Below, in pieces: positions 40,530 to 47,546 of a DNA stretch of 64,000 bases. The stretch is from Rhizobium sp. PP-CC-3A-592 (GTDB taxonomy: Bacteria; Pseudomonadota; Alphaproteobacteria; Rhizobiales; Rhizobiaceae). Position 1 is the stretch's first letter. Each line of letters opens with the position of its first letter. The translations under genes and the position numbers were made by a program. The stretch lies in the NCBI RefSeq assembly GCF_003217095.1, contig NZ_QJSR01000001.1, positions 124,001 through 188,000 of the forward strand. The letters run 5' to 3'. The notes below the pieces were generated by a model. That model did no database searches. It had not been told where the DNA came from and saw only the letters and a list, made by a program, of their open reading frames with translations.

Positions 40530-41999
40530 TCAGCCCATCTGGCTGCCGACGAAATCCTTGACGATCCGAATGATGCCGCGGCCGAGGAGATCGTCGAGCG
40601 CATCGACGAACTGGTCGACATGGGCGCGTTCGCAGATCAGTGGCGGCTCCAGCCGGATGACGTTGCGGTTGTACTCGGTGAAGGCGACGAGTGTGTCGTA
40701 GTCCCGTAGCAGCAGCGCGCCGATGAAGCCGGAGAGCGAGCCCTTGAGCTTGTCGTCGAGCATGCCGATGACCGGGCGCAGCACCAGCGGCATCGTCTGG
40801 CTGAAGTCCTGGAACTCAAGCCCGACCATCAGGCCCTGCCCGCGAACCTCCTTGATGATCTTCGGGTATTTCTCGCGCAGTGCATCGAGGCGGGCGAGCA
40901 GGTAGGCGCCCTGCTCTGCCGCGTTGTCGATCAGGCCGTCGTCATACATGATGTTCAGCGCCTCGATGGCGGTGACGCAGGCCTCGCCCATGCCCCCGAA
41001 CGTCGCCATCGCGTGGATCATCGCCGTCTTCGGCGTGCCATAGGCCTTCATGTAGATCTCGCGCCGGGCAATCATGGCGCCCACGGCCGCCTTGCCGCCG
41101 CCGAGCGACTTGGCGAGCGCCGTGATGTCGGGCACCACAGTCTCATGCTCGAAGGCGAAGAAGCGGCCCGAGCGGCCGTAACCGCACTGGACCTCGTCCG
41201 CGACCCACACGACGCCGTAGCGGTCGCAGAGCGCGCGGAGTTCCTTCCAGAAGCCATCGGGTGCGCGGATGATACCGCCGCCGCCCTGGATGGTTTCCAG
41301 AACGATCGCCCCGATCTGCGGATCGGCGCGGAAGGCGTTCTCGATCGCCTGGATATTGCCGAAGGGAACGCGGACGGTGTTTCCCGAGACCGAGAAATCG
41401 GCCCGGTAGAGAGCGCCGTCGGTGATGTTCAGCACGCCCTTCGTCTTGCCGTGGAAGGAGTTCTCGGCATAGACGACCTTCGGCCGCTTCGGGCCGGCAG
41501 CGCGCTCGGCAAGCTTGACGGCGGCTTCCATGACCTCGGAGCCGGACGAGCCGAGGAACACCATGTCGAGATCGCCGGGCGAGATGGTCGCGAGATTCTT
41601 CGCAAAAGCTGCCGCATATTGCGACATGAAGGCGATGGCGATCTCGTGGCGGTTCTCGTCCTGAAAACGCTTGCGGGCTTCCAGCAGACGCGGGTGGTTG
41701 TGGCCAAAGGCGAGCGAACCGAAACCGCCGAAGAAATCGAGGATCTTCCGGCCGTTCTGGTCGGTGTAATACATCCCCTCGGCGCTCTCGATCTTCACCT
41801 TGTGGAAGCCGAGCAGCTTCATGAAGTGGAGCTGGCCGGGATTGACGTGATCCTTGAACAGGGTCGTCATTTCCGGAACGGTCAGGGCCTTGGCGTCTTC
41901 GACCGTCAGGAGGTCGGGCTTGGCAACCGGTTTGCGCACGGGCTGGGGGGCGTCGATGGCGGTGGAGTCAACGAGGACACGGGCGGGCGTATCGAGCAT
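40530..41999 (-). CDS. Class III PLP-dependent aminotransferase
   Basis: A 489-residue fold-type I aminotransferase of the ornithine/4-aminobutyrate group. PLP residues are visible: GSSGSEVMEAAVK (phosphate loop, ~150-162), SFHGKT (181-186), D268 in ADEVQCGYGR and the Schiff-base lysine K297 in ALAKSLGGG. About 60 extra residues precede the core. Family members act on omega-amino acids; HpnO of hopanoid synthesis shows that the class can also act on sugar-derived aldehydes. It is the last gene of the operon, 15 bases after the SDR gene. The substrate is unknown. Confidence 0.85.
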   Translation of the reverse strand: MLDTPARVLVDSTAIDAPQPVRKPVAKPDLLTVEDAKALTVPEMTTLFKDHVNPGQLHFMKLLGFHKVKIESAEGMYYTDQNGRKILDFFGGFGSLAFGHNHPRLLEARKRFQDENRHEIAIAFMSQYAAAFAKNLATISPGDLDMVFLGSSGSEVMEAAVKLAERAAGPKRPKVVYAENSFHGKTKGVLNITDGALYRADFSVSGNTVRVPFGNIQAIENAFRADPQIGAIVLETIQGGGGIIRAPDGFWKELRALCDRYGVVWVADEVQCGYGRSGRFFAFEHETVVPDITALAKSLGGGKAAVGAMIARREIYMKAYGTPKTAMIHAMATFGGMGEACVTAIEALNIMYDDGLIDNAAEQGAYLLARLDALREKYPKIIKEVRGQGLMVGLEFQDFSQTMPLVLRPVIGMLDDKLKGSLSGFIGALLLRDYDTLVAFTEYNRNVIRLEPPLICERAHVDQFVDALDDLLGRGIIRIVKDFVGSQMG

Positions 42000-42014
42000 C
42001 TTGATCGTTCCCTC

Positions 42015-43031
42015 TTATTCGGCCGGCAGGCCGGCGGGCGTGCCGACGGTGCCTGTGGATTTCTTCGCGCGATATTCGTCATAGGCGGCGATCAGCATGG
42101 CGCCGTCGTTGAACTGGGCCTTCCAGCCAAGCTCCTGCTTCAGCTTGCCGGTTTCGCGAACGCACATCTCGTCGGCGATCAGGTACTGTTCCGGGTCCAT
42201 GATCGGCAGGTTGATCGCGTCGAAGGCAGCAAGCGTTGCCTTGACGGCGAAACCCGGCGTGGGGATCAGGATGGATTTGGAACCGGCATGCTTGATCAGC
42301 CCGCCCAGAAGCTGGCGCACGGAGGGCGGATTGTCGGAGCCCAGATTATAGGCTTCGTTCGGCACGCCGCCCTTCCAGGCGAGACGCGCGGCTTCGGCGC
42401 AATCGAACACAGAGATGAACTGGTAAGGCGCCTTGCCCGAGCCGATCATCGGCACAGGCAGGTTGGCGTCGATCAGCTTGAACAGCTTTTCCAAGATGCC
42501 GAGGCGGCCCGGGCCAATGATCAGGCGCGGGCGGAAGATCGAGATCCGCATGCCCTTTTCGCGATAGGCATGGCAGAGTTGCTCCGTCGCCCATTTCGAC
42601 TTGCCATACTCGCCGAGCGGCTTGACCGGATGATCCTCCGCCTGCGGCGATTGCACCGTGTGGCCGTAGATCATGTCGGTCGTGAACTGGACGAGGCGAT
42701 TGGCTCCCGAAGCCGCCGTCGCCTTCATGATGTTCTCGGCACCGTAGTAGTTGACCGGCCAGAAGAACTTCCAGCGCTTGGCGCGCACCTGCAACGGCGA
42801 CAGCATCTTGGCAGCCATATTGTAGACCATGTCTTCGGGGCCGATATCGACCTTCATGACCTGGTCGAGATCCGTCACGTCGCAGTGGACGAAGCGGACG
42901 CGGCCATGGGCGTAATGCGGCAGGTCGGTCTTGACGATGTCGGCGATCAGAACCTGTTCGCCTTCGTTGACGAGGCGCTCGGCGAGGTGGCGACCGACGA
43001 AGCCGTCGCCTCCGAAAATGACGTGTTTCAT
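42015..43031 (-). CDS. Extended SDR (NAD-dependent epimerase/dehydratase family)
   Basis: A 338-residue extended short-chain dehydrogenase. The dinucleotide site is GGDGFVGRHL (residues 7-16), TTDMIYGH holds the catalytic serine/threonine position, and the YGKSK motif gives the catalytic Tyr and Lys. Such proteins epimerise, dehydrate or reduce nucleotide or lipid-linked sugars. In this operon it is the best candidate to reduce the 2-keto product of the DprE1-like enzyme, the job of the unrelated classical SDR DprE2 in mycobacteria. It overlaps the SMR gene by four bases (ATGA). Confidence 0.87.
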   Translation of the reverse strand: MKHVIFGGDGFVGRHLAERLVNEGEQVLIADIVKTDLPHYAHGRVRFVHCDVTDLDQVMKVDIGPEDMVYNMAAKMLSPLQVRAKRWKFFWPVNYYGAENIMKATAASGANRLVQFTTDMIYGHTVQSPQAEDHPVKPLGEYGKSKWATEQLCHAYREKGMRISIFRPRLIIGPGRLGILEKLFKLIDANLPVPMIGSGKAPYQFISVFDCAEAARLAWKGGVPNEAYNLGSDNPPSVRQLLGGLIKHAGSKSILIPTPGFAVKATLAAFDAINLPIMDPEQYLIADEMCVRETGKLKQELGWKAQFNDGAMLIAAYDEYRAKKSTGTVGTPAGLPAE

Positions 43032-43468
43032 GTCGGGCTCCCACTATGGATGGATTTTGCGGCCGAGGGTTCGATCGTCGCGGTTTCCGCGGGCGTCGAG
43101 CGGCCGGACTGGGCAATGAGGACGGTTCCCACGCAGATGAAGCCGATGCCGGCGATGCGCCAGGCGTTCAGATCCTCGCGGAAGATGAAGTAGGCAAAGA
43201 TGGCCACGGCGACGTAGGCGAGGCTGAGGAAGGGATAGGCAAAGGACAGCTCGACCTTCGACAGCACGTAGAGATGCGACACCATGGAGATGGCGAAGGT
43301 GGCAAGCCCGGCAAAGACCCAGGGGTTGAACAGGATCTGAAAGAAACGCGCGATCGCGGTATCGGGCGTGAAGCTCAGAGGACCGAGGCTCAGCATGCCC
43401 TGCTTCAGCATCAGCTGTGCCGCCGCATTGGTCAGCACGGTAAACAATATGAAAGCCAAATATTTCAT
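43028..43468 (-). CDS. SMR/EamA-type small membrane transporter (ArnE/ArnF-like)
   Basis: A 146-residue protein with four hydrophobic helices (residues ~2-22, 48-66, 75-95, 105-120), the EamA half-length architecture seen in ArnE/ArnF, which flip undecaprenyl-phosphate aminoarabinose. Features include LTNAAAQLMLKQG in helix 1 and FAYPFLSLAYVAVA in helix 3. The C-terminal 25 residues are polar. In this operon a polyprenyl-phosphate-sugar flippase is the natural role, inferred from size and context. It lies 126 bases after the DprE1-like gene in an AT-rich gap. Confidence 0.8.
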   Translation of the reverse strand: MKYLAFILFTVLTNAAAQLMLKQGMLSLGPLSFTPDTAIARFFQILFNPWVFAGLATFAISMVSHLYVLSKVELSFAYPFLSLAYVAVAIFAYFIFREDLNAWRIAGIGFICVGTVLIAQSGRSTPAETATIEPSAAKSIHSGSPT

Positions 43469-43594
43469 GTCGTATTCCCTTTTCGGGTGCCCTGTCCGGG
43501 CTCGTATCTCAGTGGAACCGACCTTAGGGAAGAGAGTCCACTATTCGGTGAAACTTGCTGATTTCTTTTATTAAAATTGATTCTATCTCGTCGT

Positions 43595-44932
43595 TCACAG
43601 TGCCATGGCGGTTCGCCGCCAGAAGTCCGACATCATCGCGGGATCCCGCATTGCCTCGAGCTTCCGCCATTCCGGGAAGGACGCCTCGAAGGTCTGCGGG
43701 CTCATCCGCGCATCCTTGTAGGGATTGACCGCACCGCCAGCCGACACGACGATCCGGTCGAGCGTATCGAGGAGCTTCAACGTGCCCTCGCCCTGGTTGG
43801 CGAAATCGAGGGTGAGCGTGAAGCCGGGGCGCGGGAAGGAAAACAGGCCGCGCGAACGGTGTTCGCCAAAGCGTTTGAGAACCGTCAGGAAGGAACCGTG
43901 CCCGGCGCTGCGGGCCGCTTCCATCAGCCGCGCGGTGACCGCAGGCGCGCCGTTAGCGGGATAAACGCTCTGGTGCTGATAGAGGCCCTTGCGCCCGTAG
44001 AGGCGATTCCAGTTCCTGATCGCATCAAGGGGATAGAAATAGCCGGACCACTTCACCGTCTCGACCGTCTCGCCGGCTTTCGCCTTGCGGATATAGGCGG
44101 CGTTGAAGGCCTTCAGGGTCAGGCGGTTGAGAAGGCTGAAGGGCGGCGTCGCGGGAATGCCGAGCGTGCGTCCGCGCGGCAGGTCGGGGAATTCGCAGGA
44201 GGCGTCGGCATGATCGCCGGCCAGGAGTATGCCCCTGCCCGCCTTGCGGCCCGTGGCCAGTTGATCGATCCAGGCAACGGAATATTCATGCTCGGCATCA
44301 ACGCGGTCGATCATGCCGAAATAGTCGTCGAGGCTGTCGAAGCGGATGGCGTGCTGCTGGATGTGCGCCGAGGGCACCTTCATCATCTGCAGTTCGACAT
44401 CAAGGATAAGGCCGGTCAGGCCCATGCCGCCGATCGTGGCGCTGAACATCTCCGGGTTCTCGGTTTCCGAGCATGTGAGAGTGCCGCCATCCGACCGCAG
44501 CAGTGTCAGCCGCCGGATATGGTTTCCGAACGTCCCGCGGGCGTGGTGGTTCTTGCCATGCACATCGTTGGCGATCGCGCCGCCGAGCGTGACATGGGCC
44601 GTGCCGGGGGTAACCGGCAGAAAGAAGCGATGCGGCACGGCGCGCGCGAGAATGGCCGACAGAGTGACGCCGGCTTCGGCGGAGAGAATACCGGTGCCGG
44701 GGTCGAAGGCGTGGATGCGACCGCGCTTGCGGTTGTCGATCAAGAGGCCCGGATCATTATGGCAGCTGTCGCCATAGGAGCGGCCGTTGCCGAAGGGGAG
44801 ATATTCGCCCGGTGCGGCCGTATGGATATCGTCCTCAAAGGCGTCCGGGCTGATGGCATGGCGCGTGCGCGTGTCGAGACGGCCCCAGCTGTCGAAATTC
44901 GCGGCCATCGGTGTTTTCGTCGCGCCCGTCAT
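43595..44932 (-). CDS. DprE1-like FAD-dependent polyprenyl-phosphoryl-ribose 2'-oxidase
   Basis: A 445-residue VAO-type flavoprotein. It shares the mycobacterial DprE1 FAD motifs GRSYGD (50-55), PGTAHVTLGGAIANDVHGKNHH (109-130) and GTFGNH (133-138), the LYQHQSVYP substrate segment and the active-site lysine in YKDAR (K406). DprE1 oxidises decaprenyl-phosphoryl-ribose to the 2-keto sugar on the way to arabinose. The position of DprE1 Cys387, the benzothiazinone target, aligns with T374 here. The start overlaps the UbiA-gene stop (ATGA). I infer the same reaction on a polyprenyl-phosphate ribose. Confidence 0.87.
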   Translation of the reverse strand: MTGATKTPMAANFDSWGRLDTRTRHAISPDAFEDDIHTAAPGEYLPFGNGRSYGDSCHNDPGLLIDNRKRGRIHAFDPGTGILSAEAGVTLSAILARAVPHRFFLPVTPGTAHVTLGGAIANDVHGKNHHARGTFGNHIRRLTLLRSDGGTLTCSETENPEMFSATIGGMGLTGLILDVELQMMKVPSAHIQQHAIRFDSLDDYFGMIDRVDAEHEYSVAWIDQLATGRKAGRGILLAGDHADASCEFPDLPRGRTLGIPATPPFSLLNRLTLKAFNAAYIRKAKAGETVETVKWSGYFYPLDAIRNWNRLYGRKGLYQHQSVYPANGAPAVTARLMEAARSAGHGSFLTVLKRFGEHRSRGLFSFPRPGFTLTLDFANQGEGTLKLLDTLDRIVVSAGGAVNPYKDARMSPQTFEASFPEWRKLEAMRDPAMMSDFWRRTAMAL

Positions 44933-46371
44933 TGAATACCGACCGCGCCGATCATCACCAGCACGCCGCCTGCGGCCATGGTGGCGATGCTGCGCCAGTC
45001 GCGCATGATGAAAACGACCGGATCCTCATGCAGCGCGCCACGTCGGGCGAGCATCCAGATGCGCAGCAGCATGTAGAGGACCATGGGGCAGAGCGGCCAG
45101 AGCGCGGCCGGCATGCTGTACATCTGCTGCATCTCGACGCTGTGGATGTAGAGCGCGAGAACGAGCGCGGAGGCGAAGGCCGAGGAGACGCCGGCCTGGC
45201 CGACCATCTCGAAATCGACCTGCATATAACCGCGTCCGGGAACCTGCGCACCGGCTTCGCCCCCATGCTCGTCTAGCTCGACATAGCGTTTCACCAGCGC
45301 AAGGCTGAGGAAGAAGAAGATCGAAAAGGCGAGCAGCCAGAAGGAAAGCTCCGTTCCGGTTGCCGTTGCACCTGCGACGATGCGGATCGTATAGAGGCCA
45401 GCCAGCGTGAAGACATCGACCAAGAGTTTCCGCTTGAGGAAAAATGTGTAAGCCGTCGTGATCGCGAGGTAAATGCCAAGTGTCAGGATGAAATCGCGCG
45501 GCATCGTGAGCGTCAGCGCGCCGGACGCGATGAGGAGACTTGCAGCGAGCGCAAGGCCGGTCGGGACAGACATGCGCCCGCTCGCCAAAGGCCGGAACCG
45601 CTTCTTCGGATGGCGGCGGTCATTCGTCAGGTCCGAGATGTCGTTGATGACGTAGACGGCAGAGGCGAGGAAGCTGAAGGCGAAGAAGGCGACGATCGTG
45701 TTGATCAGCGCCTCCTGCTGGAGGATGTCATGATCGAGCGCCATCGGCACGGCGATCAGGATGTTCTTCGCCCATTGGTGGACGCGAATGGATTTCAGCG
45801 TGTCCTTGATGCCGATCGTGCCGGTTTCGAGACGCTCGGCACCATGTCGGCGGCGCCATGTTTCCGCTGCGCGATCCGGTGCGACAACGATGGCCGTGCG
45901 GGCAGCATCGAACACGGCCACGTCATCCCGGCTGTTGCCCATGTAGTCGAACCCGGCCTCGCCATAGCGCGCGATCAGCTCCGCGCGCTTGCGATGGCTC
46001 GTGAGGTTGTGGGTGGGCGAGGAATGCAGCACTGCGGTGAAGATGCCGGCATGCGCTGCGACATCCAGCGCCACCCGTTCAGCGGCGCCGGTGACGAGGA
46101 CGATATCGCGGCCGGTCGCCCGCTCCCGCTGCAGCCGCTCCATCACCTCGGGCCGATAGGGCCAGTCGCCACCCGTGCGCCCGGACCGGGCCGCCACCTC
46201 ATGCTTCAGATGCGCTTTGCCCCGCAACGCCCAGAGGACGAGCGCGAACAGCATCAGCGGATTGCGGAACAGGACGACGGCGACGCCTTCCCACAGCGTA
46301 TCGGCTGCGACAAGCGTACCATCCAAATCGACGCAAAGCGGAACAAGCCGTGTGTCGGTTCGCGCATCCAT
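44929..46371 (-). CDS. HAD phosphatase-UbiA fusion (polyprenyl-phosphate phosphoribosyltransferase)
   Basis: A 480-residue two-domain protein. Residues ~10-175 are a HAD hydrolase (nucleophile D15 and D17 in VDLDGTL; VTGA motif II; MGNSRDD motif IV). Residues ~185-480 are a UbiA-type prenyltransferase with RVHQWAKN and NDISDLTNDRRHPKKRFRP (243-261), closely matching decaprenyl-phosphate phosphoribosyltransferase (Rv3806c type) rather than quinone UbiA. The fusion would join phosphoribosyl transfer to polyprenyl phosphate with removal of the 5-phosphate, two consecutive steps. It is the first gene of the operon; ATG 46371 follows GGGGTG. Confidence 0.88.
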   Translation of the reverse strand: MDARTDTRLVPLCVDLDGTLVAADTLWEGVAVVLFRNPLMLFALVLWALRGKAHLKHEVAARSGRTGGDWPYRPEVMERLQRERATGRDIVLVTGAAERVALDVAAHAGIFTAVLHSSPTHNLTSHRKRAELIARYGEAGFDYMGNSRDDVAVFDAARTAIVVAPDRAAETWRRRHGAERLETGTIGIKDTLKSIRVHQWAKNILIAVPMALDHDILQQEALINTIVAFFAFSFLASAVYVINDISDLTNDRRHPKKRFRPLASGRMSVPTGLALAASLLIASGALTLTMPRDFILTLGIYLAITTAYTFFLKRKLLVDVFTLAGLYTIRIVAGATATGTELSFWLLAFSIFFFLSLALVKRYVELDEHGGEAGAQVPGRGYMQVDFEMVGQAGVSSAFASALVLALYIHSVEMQQMYSMPAALWPLCPMVLYMLLRIWMLARRGALHEDPVVFIMRDWRSIATMAAGGVLVMIGAVGIQ

Positions 46372-46504
46372 GATTGCACCCCGGTTTTTTCAATTGCCGG
46401 GAGACTGTCATGCCGTGCTTTCCGAAAGACAAACACGGCCTGCAAAAGGGTCGGGACTTCAATCGGTGGTTAATGAACGGAAAATCGCTCAGGTTGCATC
46501 TAAA

Positions 46505-47401
46505 TTAGCGCGAAAGGATCCAGTTGATGGCATCCCGCCAGTCGGTCATCCTCACCGGCGTTCCATGCGTGCCGGTCTGGAACAGGACGAAGCGGGTGGG
46601 GTAGCCGCCCTTCCTCAAACGCCCGTAGAGTGCCTTCTGATCCTCCGCCTTGTACGTGCCATCCGCGCTGCCATGGCTGAAGAACATGGGCAACTTGCGA
46701 GCGAAGGCCGCGCTCTTGCCGAAGTCCGGATCGGTCGCCCCGCCCATGATCATCATCCCCGAGAGCTGCTTGACCGCCGCCGCATTTCGCGTGACGCCCC
46801 AGCAGAGGAAGCTGCCCATCGACGCGCAGGACAGGATGATCGGGCGACCGGGAGAACGGCGCGCCAGCACATCGATCAGCCCTGCAATATCCGCAGCGCC
46901 GTCGGTATCGAAGGAGCGGGCACTTGGCGCGTAATAGGCGCCGCCGTTCTCCACGGCGAGGTTCTTCAGGCGATTGAAGTTGCCGCCAAAGGAGTAGTCG
47001 TTTGCGCCCAGTCGCCGGTCGCCGCCGCGACCGTGAATGAAGATCACCGTGAAGGTGGCGTTCTCCGGTGCACCCACCCGGAACACATCGAGCCCGCGCC
47101 CGCCGATCTCGACGGTCTCGTTCGCCTGCACGCGCTTGATCCCGAGAGAGACATAGGGCCGCTTGACGCGCCGTTCGGGGATCTCGTCCCGGCCATTGAT
47201 GTCACGCATCTCGTCGTAGTCTACCGCCAGCCAGTTTCCGTCGTCGCGTGATTCCAGAATGCGGCCGTAGCCGAAAAGATCGTCCTTGAACGGCTTCAAC
47301 GTCGCAGCGCCCGCCTCGGTGAAGCCGATGGCGAGGGCGAAAACGAGGGCAAGAGCGCGCGAAGCGGCGATGCGTCTCAAAGAAAGTGTGGACCGGGCCA
47401 T
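46505..47401 (-). CDS. Secreted alpha/beta hydrolase
   Basis: A 298-residue exported protein. The signal peptide spans residues ~1-33 (ALALVFALAIGFTEAGAA). The alpha/beta-hydrolase core has the oxyanion region FIHGRGGDRR, a nucleophile elbow CASMG with S194 (the first glycine of GxSxG replaced by cysteine), and the catalytic histidine in GTHGTP near residue 279. The aspartate is probably in SADGTY. The substrate is unknown. It is transcribed away from parE and lies 133 bases before the operon start at 46371. Confidence 0.82.
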   Translation of the reverse strand: MARSTLSLRRIAASRALALVFALAIGFTEAGAATLKPFKDDLFGYGRILESRDDGNWLAVDYDEMRDINGRDEIPERRVKRPYVSLGIKRVQANETVEIGGRGLDVFRVGAPENATFTVIFIHGRGGDRRLGANDYSFGGNFNRLKNLAVENGGAYYAPSARSFDTDGAADIAGLIDVLARRSPGRPIILSCASMGSFLCWGVTRNAAAVKQLSGMMIMGGATDPDFGKSAAFARKLPMFFSHGSADGTYKAEDQKALYGRLRKGGYPTRFVLFQTGTHGTPVRMTDWRDAINWILSR

Positions 47402-47546
47402 GTCGTGTTCCCTTTTTGATCTCTTTGGCGCGCTTGGCTCTTTCGCCGGACGGCCGGCCCTTGTATGAATAGGCGGGCAGACGACGGACAGGCGATGCCC
47501 GACCTACAGGATCAGCCGACACATCGAAAGACGTTTGACGCACCAG

